Shown one piece after another: positions 18,253-26,733 of a DNA stretch of 64,000 nt (its first letter is position 1; each line of letters starts with the position of its first letter). The stretch is taken from the NCBI GenBank assembly GCA_024235955.1, contig JACKLJ010000004.1, forward strand, positions 243,449 to 307,448, written 5' to 3'. Source of the stretch: Burkholderiaceae bacterium (GTDB lineage Bacteria; Pseudomonadota; Gammaproteobacteria; Burkholderiales; Burkholderiaceae_C). The notes beneath the pieces were generated by a model. The model searched no databases, was not told the DNA's origin, and saw only the letters and a list, made by a program, of their open reading frames with translations. Both the position numbers and the translations under genes were made by a program.

Positions 18253-19083
18253 ATGCTCACCCTGTTCCGCCTGGTATCCGGCTGGCCGCTGGCGCTGCTG
18301 CATGGCGCGGGCGGCCTGCTGGGCTGGCTGACCTGGCTGGCCTCGCCCACCTACCGCCGGCGCTTCGCGGAAAACGCGGCCCAGGCCGGCTACCCGTTCG
18401 CCACCGTGCGGCCGGCGGTGGCGCACGCCGGGCGCATGGCGGCCGAGACGCCGCGCCTGTGGTTCGGCCCGCCCGTGCCCATGCAGTGGCAGGGCACCGA
18501 GGCGGTGGACGCCGCCTACGCCGCGCGCAAGGGCGTGGTGTTTCTCACGCCGCACATGGGCTGCTTCGAGATCACGGCCCAGGGCCTGGCGGCGCGCTAC
18601 GGCCCTGATTACGGGCCGATCACCGTGCTCTACCGCCCGGCGCGTCAGGCCGCGCTGGCCCCTGTGATCGAGAACGCGCGCCGCCGCGAAGGGCTGGAAA
18701 CCGCCCCCACCACGCTGGCCGGCGTGCGCCAGATGATCAAGGCGCTGCGCGCCGGCCGCGCCGTCGGCCTGCTGCCCGACCAGGTGCCGCCCGACGGCAT
18801 GGGCCAGTGGGTGCCGTTCTTCGACAAGCCGGCCTACACCATGACGCTGGCCGCGCGCCTGGTGCTGCAGACCGGCGCCACGCCGATGCTGGTGTGGGGC
18901 GAGCGCCTGCCGCGCGGCCAGGGCTTCCGCCTGCGCTTCGAGCCCTTGAGCGAGCCGCTGTCGGCCGACCTGGACACCGCCGTGGCGCAGATCAACCGCG
19001 AGATGGAACGCCTGATCCGCCAGTGCCCGCAGCAGTACCTGTGGGGCTACGGGCGCTACAAGACGCCGAGGCCGGAAAAATGA
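18253..19083 (+). CDS. Lysophospholipid / lipid A acyltransferase (LpxL-LpxM family), first paralogue
   Basis: This 276-residue membrane-associated acyltransferase of the LpxL/LpxM/HtrB superfamily probably adds a secondary acyl chain to lipid A or a related lipid. The catalytic H-x4-E box is visible as PHMGCFE near residue 100, followed by ITVLYRPARQAAL, the RAGRAVGLLPDQVPPDGMG block and the conserved end CPQQYLWGYGRYKTP. It is divergent from metK, an arrangement that I recall as common in betaproteobacteria. A second, dissimilar family member follows 175 bp downstream, separated by a repeat. Confidence 0.88.
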   Translation: MLTLFRLVSGWPLALLHGAGGLLGWLTWLASPTYRRRFAENAAQAGYPFATVRPAVAHAGRMAAETPRLWFGPPVPMQWQGTEAVDAAYAARKGVVFLTPHMGCFEITAQGLAARYGPDYGPITVLYRPARQAALAPVIENARRREGLETAPTTLAGVRQMIKALRAGRAVGLLPDQVPPDGMGQWVPFFDKPAYTMTLAARLVLQTGATPMLVWGERLPRGQGFRLRFEPLSEPLSADLDTAVAQINREMERLIRQCPQQYLWGYGRYKTPRPEK

Positions 19084-19258
19084 ACCACCCCCAGGCTTCG
19101 CGGACTGCGTTCCGCTCCGCCACCCCCCTCAAGGGGGCGCAGCCAGTGGGCGGGGAGACCCCGCCCACGGCTGCTGCTGGCATGGCCTGCTCCGCGGCCT
19201 TTGGAGCAGCTGGGGCGGCTGTCCTCGCTGGTGTGGCTGGCCGGATGGGCCTGCCGGC
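19084..19258 (+). repeat. Hairpin-rich dispersed repeat between the acyltransferase genes
   Basis: This 175 bp spacer has no gene. It contains a CCCCCTCAAGGGGG hairpin near 19125 and a perfect 10-bp stem (19046-like arms at 19146-19155 and 19159-19168, loop AGA). It also has a TGGCATGGCCTGCTCCGCGG block that shares GCATGGCCTGCTCCGCGGCC with the complement of part of the LR repeat. I recall this type of GC hairpin repeat from other Comamonadaceae, but only one copy is in this window. Confidence 0.6.
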
Positions 19259-20122
19259 ATGACCCACCCGGGCATCCTGCTGATGCGCGCGCTGGCGCGG
19301 CTGCCGCTGCCGCTGCTGCGCGCGCTGGGCAGCGCCATCGGCAACGTGCTGTTCGTGCTGGCGGGCAAGCGGCGGCGCATCGCGCTCACCAACCTGCGGC
19401 TGTGCTTTCCGGAATGGAACGAGGCGCTGCGGCGCCAGGTGGCGCGGCAGAGCTTCGTCGCCTTCAGCCAGGCCTTCATCGACCGCGCCTGGGTCTGGCA
19501 CGCGCCGGCCGAGGTGGTGCGCCGCCGCGTGCGCCTGACCGGGGCGGTGGACGAGCTGCGCCAGCCCGAGGCGGCGGTGCTGTTCGCGCCGCACTTCTAC
19601 GGCATGGACGCCGGCGGCGCCGGCATCATGCAGCAGGCGGTGGCGCACGGCAGCAGCATCTACACCACGCAGCCCGATGCCGCCACCGACGCCTGGATCC
19701 GCGCCGGCCGCCAGCGCTTCGGCGACGTGGTGCTGCTGAACCGCGACGAGGGGCTCAAGCCCATCGTGCGTTCGCTGCGCGAGGGCCGCTACCTGTACCT
19801 GCTGCCGGACATGGATTTCGGCGCCGCGGATTCGGTCTTCGTGCCCTTCTTCGGCGTGCCGACGGCCACGCTGCCGTCGCTGGCGCGCTTCGCCCGCCTG
19901 GGCCGCACGCGGGTGGTGCCCACGGTGACGCGCATGACGCCGGCCGGCTACGAGGTGCAGGTGCACCCGGCCTGGCAGGACTACCCGACGGACGACCTGG
20001 AGGCCGACACGGCGCGCATGAACCGCGAGCTGGAGGGCTGGATCCGGACCATGCCGGAGCAGTACTACTGGGTGCACAAGCGGTTCAAGACGCGGCCTGA
20101 GGGGGAGACGGGGGTGTATTGA
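19259..20122 (+). CDS. Lysophospholipid / lipid A acyltransferase (LpxL-LpxM family), second paralogue
   Basis: This is a 287-residue member of the same acyltransferase superfamily, with an N-terminal amphipathic or membrane segment (RLPLPLLRALGSAIGNVLFV), the H-x4-D catalytic box PHFYGMD near residue 110, a DMDFGAADSVFVPFFG block and the conserved MPEQYYWVHKRFKTRP end. The catalytic acid is Asp here and Glu in the upstream paralogue, so the two are old duplicates that probably act at different acyl positions. An SR65 copy follows the stop by about 20 bp and may end the transcript. Confidence 0.9.
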   Translation: MTHPGILLMRALARLPLPLLRALGSAIGNVLFVLAGKRRRIALTNLRLCFPEWNEALRRQVARQSFVAFSQAFIDRAWVWHAPAEVVRRRVRLTGAVDELRQPEAAVLFAPHFYGMDAGGAGIMQQAVAHGSSIYTTQPDAATDAWIRAGRQRFGDVVLLNRDEGLKPIVRSLREGRYLYLLPDMDFGAADSVFVPFFGVPTATLPSLARFARLGRTRVVPTVTRMTPAGYEVQVHPAWQDYPTDDLEADTARMNRELEGWIRTMPEQYYWVHKRFKTRPEGETGVY

Positions 20123-20142
20123 GCTGCCTTGAAAGTGGGTGA

Positions 20143-20214
20143 GGATTGCTACTTTTATGTGAGCTGTCTGCGGCCGCTGCGAAAGGGCTGAAGACTGATT
20201 TTCTTCAGAATCTT
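20143..20214 (+). repeat. SR65 repeat copy 5, 3' of the second acyltransferase gene
   Basis: A full-length copy starting GATTGCTACTTTT, with GAGCTGTCTGCGG, GGGC and AAGAC. The outer stem is GTCT with AGAC, a T-A pair where other copies have C-G or G-C. ATTTT follows the stem. Same orientation as the gene just upstream. Confidence 0.85.
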
Positions 20215-20237
20215 CCTCTTGGCCATATCGCCATCAG

Positions 20238-20838
20238 CCGTTCGGGCTGAGCTTGTCGAAGCCCTGGCGCGTGCTGGCGCGTCGCCCGCCTTCTTTTTTC
20301 AATGGAATCGTCGTTTTGCCCAGGCGTGGCGGTCGCAGGCAGCTATTGAAAGCGTAGTGTCTTTGGAAGCCCTGTAGGCCGGGATGTGCGCCCGGCGGCG
20401 CACCTACTTTTCTTTGCTTCGCCAAAGAAAAGTAGGCAAAAGAAAGGCGACCCCACTGGCCGTGTCCCTGCGCTTCGCTGCGGGCAGCCTGCGATGCTCG
20501 GGCATGGGGCGGCGCTGCGGAACTCGCTGCGCGCCCCGAAGGGCGCTCCGCTCGGACAGCCGCAGCGAGTCAGAGCACGAAGCATGGTCTTGCTGCGCAG
20601 CCCATGCCCGCCCCACGCCCTGCGCTTCTCGGCACGGCCAGAGGGGATGGGAAGCGAACGGGCCATCGCTTCGCTCGGCCCCCACCTCACGAAAGGCCAC
20701 GCGGCTCGTTCTGGCACCCCCAGAAGGCCGCGGAGCAGGCCATGCGGGTGAACGCCGTGGCCGGGCTTGTACCGGCCAGTGGCGTTGTCCCCCCTCACGA
20801 AGTAAGAGGGGGGAAGGCGCGTCAGCGACTCAGGGGGG
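20238..20838 (+). repeat. Long dispersed repeat LR, copy B
   Basis: The 774 bp gap from 20123 to 20896 holds SR65 copies and this element, and I see no real gene in it. The REP-like block is at 20238-20266 and the core at about 20374-20839, closely matching copy A. The hairpin here is a perfect 14-bp stem (20403-20416 with 20423-20436) whose outer pairs differ from copy A but remain paired. The C/G hairpin is at 20789-20796 with 20806-20813. Confidence 0.85.
20310..20358 (-). repeat. SR65 repeat copy 6, partial, inserted within LR copy B
   Basis: The minus strand shows CAATAGCTGCCTGCGACCGCC followed by GGGC. The rest of the element is diverged. It lies between the REP-like block and the core of LR copy B, a position where copy A has unrelated sequence. 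Confidence 0.6.
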
Positions 20839-20896
20839 TGCCCCGATTCCGGGTGGCGGAACATCGCGAAGCGAGTGGAGCCTGGGGGTGGGCCCA

Positions 20897-21892
20897 TCAC
20901 CCAAGCCAGCCTTCGATCTGCGCGGCCACCAGCGCCGGGCGTTCGTGCACGACCCAGTGCGTGGCGGCTTCGATGCGTTGCAGGGTGAGCTGCGGCACCC
21001 AGCGGTCCAGGCCGTCGACCAGTTCGGGGGGCAGGGCGGTGTCCTGCTGGGCCCAGAGCACCAGGGTGGGCATGGTGATGGTGAAGGCATCGGGCGGCAG
21101 CTCGACGTTGGCGGCGGCCGGGTCGTCCGGGCGCGGGGGGCGCAGGGGTGAGGCGCGGTAAAAATTCAGGCCGCCAGTGAGGCCGGCGCCGGGGCGGCTG
21201 CCGTTGCCGCGCCAGACGGCGCGGTAGCGCTCGCGCAGGGCGTCGGTCATCCAGCCGGCGCCTTCGGGCAGTACCGGCGGGCGGCCGAAGTCGCGCGCGT
21301 TCGGGTCGCTGGTGGCCGCCGCGGGCTGCGGGCCGGAGGCGCCCATGAGGTCGAAGAAGGGCCACAGGCGGGCGAAGTCGTGCTCGGCCAGCAGCGCCTC
21401 GGCGTCGGGCCGGATCAGGAAGTTCATGTAGGCGCTGGCGGCCTGCTGCACCGGGCTGTGCTTGAGCCCGCGCAGGAAGGGCTGGGGATGCGGCGCGTTG
21501 ACGATGACCAGCCGCGCCATCAGCTCCGGCCGGGCCGCCGCCAGCGACCAGGCCAGCGCGCCGCCCCAGTCGTGCGCCACCAGCGCCGCCAGGCGGCCGC
21601 CGGCGCCGCATTCACGCTCGATCAGCGCGGCCAGGTCCTGCAGCAGGTGTTTGGCGCGGTAGGCCTCGACCTCCGGCGGGCTGCTGGAGCGCTCGTAGCC
21701 GCGCAGGTTGGGCGCCACGCAGCGGAAGCCGCCGTGCTCGGGGCGGGCGAAGTGTTCGAGCAGCTCGTCCCACACGAAGGCGGCCTCCGGAAAGCCGTGC
21801 AGGAACATCAGCACCGGGCGGCCGCGTTCGCCGGCCGAGCGGCAACTCAGGGTGATGCCGTGCGGCAGCTCGGCCATCCAGGTGTCGATCAT
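20897..21892 (-). CDS. Alpha/beta hydrolase, epoxide hydrolase / dehalogenase-like
   Basis: This is a 331-residue soluble alpha/beta hydrolase. The oxyanion segment FLHGFPEAAFVWDELL is near residue 30, VAPNLRGYERSS near residue 65, and the nucleophile elbow VAHDWGGALAW has an aspartate nucleophile at about residue 105, as in epoxide hydrolases and haloalkane dehalogenases. The C-terminal histidine region is ATHWVVHERPALV. The ATG at 21892 has AGGAG eight bases upstream; a longer frame upstream only reads through an SR65 repeat. The substrate is unknown. Confidence 0.88.
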   Translation of the reverse strand: MIDTWMAELPHGITLSCRSAGERGRPVLMFLHGFPEAAFVWDELLEHFARPEHGGFRCVAPNLRGYERSSSPPEVEAYRAKHLLQDLAALIERECGAGGRLAALVAHDWGGALAWSLAAARPELMARLVIVNAPHPQPFLRGLKHSPVQQAASAYMNFLIRPDAEALLAEHDFARLWPFFDLMGASGPQPAAATSDPNARDFGRPPVLPEGAGWMTDALRERYRAVWRGNGSRPGAGLTGGLNFYRASPLRPPRPDDPAAANVELPPDAFTITMPTLVLWAQQDTALPPELVDGLDRWVPQLTLQRIEAATHWVVHERPALVAAQIEGWLG

Positions 21893-21899
21893 CGGTTTG

Positions 21900-21963
21900 C
21901 TCCTGTTGTTGTAGCTGCCTGCGCCCGCTGCATATGGGCAAAAGCCACTTTTTGTCTTGAATC
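21900..21963 (+). repeat. SR65 repeat copy 7, upstream of the hydrolase gene
   Basis: The copy reads GTAGCTGCCTGCGCCCGC, then GGGC, AAGCC and ACTTTTTGTC. The outer stem has one mismatch. Its left edge overlaps the ribosome binding site region of the divergent hydrolase gene. Confidence 0.8.
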
Positions 21964-22098
21964 TGCGAGGGATGCCGTGCATGGTAGGCCCCCCGGCCGG
22001 CCGCGCACAAGCCGGGCCCGTCCCACCGGGGACGCTGCCCAGGCTGGTCTGCCGGGTGCATCATGGGCCACCACAAGCCCTGAAGGAAGGAGCCGCTC

Positions 22099-22506
22099 AT
22101 GACGATTCGCGTGGTCAGGCTGGGCAGCCCGCGCGCCGCGGGCGAGGGTGTGCGCATCGGCACGGTGCGGCGGCCGCCGCGCGGCGTGCCCAAGGCGCGT
22201 TATGCGAGCGACGACTGGTACGACGTCTGGTACCCCAACCTCTCGCCCACGCCGGAGCTGGTGAAGCTGGCGCTGTCGGCCCAGGCCGAGCCGGAGAGCG
22301 CGCAGGCGAAGAAGGACTGGGCGCTGTTCACCCGCCTGTTCCGCAAGGAAATGGCTGCGCCGGACGCTGCCCGCACGCTGGACGTGCTGGCCGCGCTGTC
22401 GCACGGCGCTGATTTCGCCATCGGCTGCTACTGCGCCGACGAGGCGCGCTGCCACCGCTCGGTGCTGCGGGCGTTGCTGGAGGAACGCGGGGCGGCGGTG
22501 GCATGA
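22099..22506 (+). CDS. DUF488 family protein
   Basis: This 135-residue protein has the DUF488 signatures VWYPNLSPTPELVKLA and the C-terminal GCYCADEARCHRSVLRALLEE, where CYC and RCHRS form the conserved cysteine-histidine cluster. The family is widespread and of unknown biochemical function, although a nuclease or metal-binding role has been suggested. AAGGAAGGAG precedes the ATG closely. It is a single gene, divergent from the hydrolase, with no obvious functional partner. Confidence 0.9.
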   Translation: MTIRVVRLGSPRAAGEGVRIGTVRRPPRGVPKARYASDDWYDVWYPNLSPTPELVKLALSAQAEPESAQAKKDWALFTRLFRKEMAAPDAARTLDVLAALSHGADFAIGCYCADEARCHRSVLRALLEERGAAVA

Positions 22507-22561
22507 GGCTGTGGGGCCTGCTCGCGCCCGAAGCCATGGCGCTGGCGGCCGGCTCTGGCCT

Positions 22562-22723
22562 TCAGGTCATGTGGCGCGGCGCGGCGTCGTGCTGCGCCAC
22601 CTGGTCGCGCAGGGCGTGGACCTCGGCCGTGGCCACGAAGCTGGCCAGCACCACGGGCGCCAGGGCAGCCAGCACCACGAGCAGGTACTGGCGGGCGAAG
22701 GAAAGACGCGGTCGGTTCGTCAT
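22562..22723 (-). CDS. Small single-pass membrane protein
   Basis: This open frame encodes 53 residues beginning MTNRPRLSFARQYLLVVLAA. One hydrophobic helix (LLVVLAALAPVVLASFVATA) is followed by a charged tail with EVHALRDQVAQHD. CAGGAGCCCTTC precedes the ATG, so the ribosome binding site is good. I do not recognise a family. It lies alone between the DUF488 gene and engB and may be a small stress or assembly peptide. Confidence 0.5.
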   Translation of the reverse strand: MTNRPRLSFARQYLLVVLAALAPVVLASFVATAEVHALRDQVAQHDAAPRHMT

Positions 22724-22856
22724 GAAGGGCTCCTGTGCTAGGGAGCCACGATGGTGGCAGCGTGATCTGAGCGCCCGGTGAACCTGCACTGAAGACCGGC
22801 TGAAGCACCACGGCGTGCCGGCGAAGCGCTGAACGCAGCTTGGGCGGAGTGGATTT

Positions 22857-22922
22857 GCTTTGATTTCAATAGCTGGCTGCGCCCTTCCGCAAAGGGCTGC
22901 AGCCTGTTTTTGCCTGAAATTC
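22857..22922 (+). repeat. SR65 repeat copy 8, 3' of engB on the opposite strand
   Basis: This is the best hairpin of the set. GGCTGC-GCCC pairs with GGGC-T-GCAGCC with one bulged T and is followed by TGTTTTTG. The element points in the plus direction while engB, which ends five bases away, is on the minus strand. Confidence 0.85.
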
Positions 22923-22927
22923 GAGGG

Positions 22928-23650
22928 TCAGGCCGCCGGATCGGCCGGGCCTGCCTGATCGTCGGCCTCGGCGGCGCCGGCAGCCTCCACCAGCGCGCGC
23001 AGCCACATCGCCGCCTGATCGACGCCCTGGCGCTTGAGGGCGGAGAACAGCATCACCTCGCCGCCGCCGGCCTGCAGGCGGGCGATCTGCAGGGCCTTGG
23101 CCTGCTCGCTGCGGGTGAGCTTGTCGGCCTTGGTGAGCAGCACCAGGAAGGGCAAACCGTCCTCCACGCGGGGTCTGATGATTTCCAGCAGGGCTTCGTC
23201 CAGGTCCTTCAGGCCGTGGCGGGCGTCGCACAGCATCACCACGGCCGCCAGGTTGGGGCGCGAGACCAGGTAGTTGACCATCACCTGCTGCCAGCGGCGC
23301 TTGTCCTCCTGCGGCACCGCGGCGTAGCCGTAGCCGGGCAGGTCGGCCAGCACGGCGTCGGTGCCACCTTGGCGGCCCAGCGCGAACAGGTTGATGTGCT
23401 GGGTGCGGCCCGGCTTCTTGGAGGCGAAGGCCAGCTGCGTCTGCTGCGTCAGGGTGTTGATGGCGGTGGATTTGCCGGCGTTGGAGCGGCCGACGAAGGC
23501 CACTTCCGGCAGATCGAGCGCCGGCAGCTGGTGCAGCTGGGCGGCGGTGATCAGAAAGCGCGCCGTATGCAGCCAGGACAGGGCCGTGCGCGCGGGCCCG
23601 CTGGGGGCGGCGGGCGCGGGGCGTCGGGCGGCGGGGGGGCGTGCGGGCAT
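22928..23650 (-). CDS. engB: Ribosome biogenesis GTPase EngB (YihA/YsxC)
   Basis: This 240-residue GTPase assists assembly of the 50S ribosomal subunit. G1 is FVGRSNAGKSTAINTL, the region after G1 has SKKPGRTQHINLF, G3 is LADLPGYGYA and G4 is LTKADKL; these are the EngB signatures. I chose ATG 23650, which leaves a proline-alanine-rich tail before the domain; upstream in-frame sequence is low-complexity. The divergent cytochrome c4 gene starts about 140 bp away. Confidence 0.95.
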   Translation of the reverse strand: MPARPPAARRPAPAAPSGPARTALSWLHTARFLITAAQLHQLPALDLPEVAFVGRSNAGKSTAINTLTQQTQLAFASKKPGRTQHINLFALGRQGGTDAVLADLPGYGYAAVPQEDKRRWQQVMVNYLVSRPNLAAVVMLCDARHGLKDLDEALLEIIRPRVEDGLPFLVLLTKADKLTRSEQAKALQIARLQAGGGEVMLFSALKRQGVDQAAMWLRALVEAAGAAEADDQAGPADPAA

Positions 23651-23790
23651 GGCGGGTGGGCGGAACGGGGTGGAGGGGCGAGGCGGGCCGGGGCCCGGGC
23701 CGGCCGTGCCTGGCGGGCACGGGGCAAGGTGGTGGGCATTGTAGAATCCGCAGGTTTCGCGTCCCACGAACCTGCAAGAGTTCCTCCAAG

Positions 23791-24420
23791 ATGGCCTACC
23801 CCAAGTCGCTCGCCGCTCTGCTCACCGCCTCGCTGTTCGCGTTGGGCGCTTCCGCCGCCGATGCCCCGCCTGCCGCGGCCAAGCCCGACCTGACCAAGGG
23901 CGCTGCCAGCTACGCCGCGGTATGCGTGGCCTGCCACGCGGCCGACGGCAACTCCACCGTGCCGGCGCAGCCCAAGCTGGCGGGCCAGCACCCCGAGTAC
24001 CTGGACAAGCAGCTCACCGAGTTCAAGAGCGGCGCGCGCAACAACGCCATCATGAAGGGCTTCGCCAGCGCGCTGTCCGAGGCCGACATGCGCAACATCG
24101 CCTGGTGGCTGGCCTCGCAGAAGCCCAAGGACGGTTTCGCCAAGGATCCCAAGACCGTGATGCTGGGCGAGCAGATCTACCGCGGCGGCATCATGGACCG
24201 CAACGTTCCCGCCTGCGCCGGCTGCCACAGCCCCAACGGCGCCGGCATTCCGGCCCAGTATCCGCGTCTGGCCGGCCAGTTCGCCGATTACACCGCCACC
24301 CAGCTGATCGGCTTCCGCGACGGCACGCGCACCAACAGCACCGTCATGGCCGGCGTCGTCGCCAAGATGAACGACCGTGAGATCAAGGCGGTGGCCGACT
24401 ACATTGCCGGCCTGCGCTAA
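23791..24420 (+). CDS. Diheme cytochrome c4
   Basis: This 209-residue periplasmic protein has a signal peptide (LAALLTASLFALGASA-ADA) and two c-type heme sites, CVACH at about residue 45 and CAGCH at about residue 145, with axial methionines probably in NAIMKGFA and STVMAGVV. Cytochromes c4 carry electrons between the bc1 complex and terminal oxidases. A TAGAAT hexamer lies about 30 bases before the ATG. The next genes, resB and resC, encode the machinery that attaches heme to such proteins. Confidence 0.95.
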   Translation: MAYPKSLAALLTASLFALGASAADAPPAAAKPDLTKGAASYAAVCVACHAADGNSTVPAQPKLAGQHPEYLDKQLTEFKSGARNNAIMKGFASALSEADMRNIAWWLASQKPKDGFAKDPKTVMLGEQIYRGGIMDRNVPACAGCHSPNGAGIPAQYPRLAGQFADYTATQLIGFRDGTRTNSTVMAGVVAKMNDREIKAVADYIAGLR

Positions 24421-24466
24421 GCCTTTCAGCGACGCCCCCGTCGCCAGCCAGCCGCGCCCGGTGCCT

Positions 24467-24490
24467 GCCGCCCGGCGCGGCTTCGGTTTT
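24467..24490 (+). terminator. Weak candidate terminator after cytochrome c4
   Basis: GCCGC (24467-24471) and GCGGC (24477-24481) form a short stem followed by TTCGGTTTT. A second GGCGCC hairpin lies just downstream without a T-run. Confidence 0.3.
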
Positions 24491-24600
24491 CATGGGCGCC
24501 TTTCGGGCGCCGATCCAGTGACGCGGCACGGAACCTTGGCGGCCCTCGCGTGCTCCAACCTCCGGCGCGCAGCGCCGCGGCACGCACCCCCACTTTCCTC

Positions 24601-26733
24601 ATGACAGAAGCAAGCACCCAGGGCATCGAGCTTGAGCATGGCTCGCGTTTCGTGCGCGGGGCGGTGGAGCTGCTGTCGTCGATGCGGTTCGCGATCTCGC
24701 TGCTCACGGTGATCTGCATCGCCTCGGTGATCGGCACGGTGCTCAAGCAGCACGAGCCGATCCCCAACTACGTGAACCAGTTCGGCCCCTTCTGGGCCGA
24801 CGCCTTTCTCACGCTGCAGCTCAACGCGGTCTACAGCGCCTGGTGGTTCCTGCTGATCCTGGCCTTTCTGGTGGTGAGCACCACGCTGTGCATCGCCCGC
24901 AACACGCCCAAGATCCTGGCCGACCTGAAGAGCTTCAAGGAGAGCATCCGCGAACAGTCGCTGCAGGCCTTCCACCACAAGGCCGAGGCCGTGCTGGCCC
25001 ACGGGCCGCGGGCCGAGGCCGACCGCATCGGCGGCGCGCTGGCCGCCAGCGGCTGGAAGGTGCGCCTGCAGGAGCGCGACACCACCAGCGGCCGCGGCGT
25101 GATGGTGGCGGCGCGCGCCGGTGGCGCCGGCAAGATCGGCTACATCGCCGCCCACAGCGCCATCGTGCTGATCTGCCTGGGCGGCCTGTTCGACGGCGAC
25201 CTGATCGTGCGCGCGCAGACCTGGCTGGGCGGCAAATCGGTCTATTCGGGCGGCGGCATGATCGCCGACGTCAAGCCCGAGCACTGGCTGCCGGCCAGCA
25301 ATCCCACCTTCCGCGGCAACGTCTTCGTGCCGGAAGGGCAGCAGTCGAGCACCGCCATCCTCAGCCAGTCCGACGGCATCCTGCTGCAGGATCTGCCGTT
25401 CACCATCGAGCTGAAGAAGTTCATCGTCGAGTACTACAGCACCGGCATGCCCAAGCTGTTCGCCAGCGACGTGGTGCTGCACGACCGCGCCACCGGCGAG
25501 AAGCTGGAGCGGCGGATCGAGGTCAACCACCCGGCGAGCTACAAGGGCATCGAGATCTACCAGGCCAGCTTCGAGGACGGTGGCTCCGCCGTGACGCTGA
25601 AGGCGGTGCCGATGCGTGCGGCGGCCAAGCCGTTCGAGCTCAACGGCGTGATCGGTGGCAAGTCGGAGATCACCAACGGCAACGAGAAGCTGACGGTGGA
25701 GTACACCGGCCTGCGGGTCATCAACGTCGAGAACTTCGGCGAGGCCTCGGCTTCCGGCGCCGACGTGCGGCGCGTGGACCTGGGTCACACCCTGGAGCAG
25801 CGCCTGGGCGCGGCGGACAAGTCGTCCAAGGGCCGCGAGCTGCGCAACGTGGGCCCCAGCATCAGCTACAAGCTGCGCGATGCTTCCGGCCAGGCGCGCG
25901 AGTACAGCAACTACATGCTGCCCGTCGACATGCAGGACGGCGGCCCCAAGATGTTCCTGCTGGGCGTGCGCGACACGCCGGGCGAGCCGTTCCGCTACCT
26001 GCGCATTCCCGCCGACCAGGACGGTTCCATGCAGGATTTCCTGCGTCTGCACGAGGCCCTGCTCGATCCGGCCCAGCGCGAGCGCGCCGTGCAGCGCTAC
26101 GTGAGCCAGGTGGTGGAACCCGGCAAGCCGGAACTGGTGAAGCAGCTGGCCGAATCGGCCAACCGCGCGCTGGACCTGTTCGCCGGCGCCGAACCGGTGG
26201 GCGGCAAGAAGACCGGCGGCCTGCAGGCGATCGCCGACTTCATGGAAGAAGCGGTGCCGGCCGCCGAGCGCGAAAAGGCCGCCGGCGTGCTGATGCGCAT
26301 CCTGGCCGGCGCGGTGGCCGAGCTGGATGCCGAGGCGCGCGCAGGCGCCGGCCTCAAGCCGCTGCCGGCCGACGAAGCCACCGGCCGCTACATGAACCAG
26401 GCCATGCTGGCACTGTCCGACATGTACTTCTACCCGGCGCCGGTGGCGCTGGAGCTGAAGGACTTCAAGCAGGTGCAGGCCAGCGTGTTCCAGGTGGCGC
26501 GTGCCCCCGGCAAGACCGTGGTCTATCTGGGCTGCCTGTTGCTGATCCTGGGTATTTTTGCCATGCTCTACGTGCGCGAGCGCCGCGTGTGGGTGTGGCT
26601 GGCGCCCGCCGGGGCCGATGGCACCGAGGCGCGCATGGCCATGTCGACCAGCCGCAACACGCTGGATGCCGACAGGGAATTCGATCTGCTGAAGCGCCGC
26701 CTGCTGGCGGCCGAAGGTGAGACCAAGACATGA
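24601..26733 (+). CDS. resB: Cytochrome c biogenesis protein ResB
   Basis: This 710-residue membrane protein of the System II (Ccs) cytochrome c maturation pathway helps deliver heme and keep apocytochrome cysteines reduced at the periplasmic side. Three N-terminal membrane helices are visible (ISLLTVICIASVIGTVLK, AWWFLLILAFLVVSTTLC, KIGYIAAHSAIVLICLGGLF). A large periplasmic domain and a last helix (TVVYLGCLLLILGIFAMLYV) near residue 650 follow. The length is typical for proteobacteria. Its TGA overlaps the resC ATG (ATGA), so the two are coupled. Confidence 0.95.
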   Translation: MTEASTQGIELEHGSRFVRGAVELLSSMRFAISLLTVICIASVIGTVLKQHEPIPNYVNQFGPFWADAFLTLQLNAVYSAWWFLLILAFLVVSTTLCIARNTPKILADLKSFKESIREQSLQAFHHKAEAVLAHGPRAEADRIGGALAASGWKVRLQERDTTSGRGVMVAARAGGAGKIGYIAAHSAIVLICLGGLFDGDLIVRAQTWLGGKSVYSGGGMIADVKPEHWLPASNPTFRGNVFVPEGQQSSTAILSQSDGILLQDLPFTIELKKFIVEYYSTGMPKLFASDVVLHDRATGEKLERRIEVNHPASYKGIEIYQASFEDGGSAVTLKAVPMRAAAKPFELNGVIGGKSEITNGNEKLTVEYTGLRVINVENFGEASASGADVRRVDLGHTLEQRLGAADKSSKGRELRNVGPSISYKLRDASGQAREYSNYMLPVDMQDGGPKMFLLGVRDTPGEPFRYLRIPADQDGSMQDFLRLHEALLDPAQRERAVQRYVSQVVEPGKPELVKQLAESANRALDLFAGAEPVGGKKTGGLQAIADFMEEAVPAAEREKAAGVLMRILAGAVAELDAEARAGAGLKPLPADEATGRYMNQAMLALSDMYFYPAPVALELKDFKQVQASVFQVARAPGKTVVYLGCLLLILGIFAMLYVRERRVWVWLAPAGADGTEARMAMSTSRNTLDADREFDLLKRRLLAAEGETKT

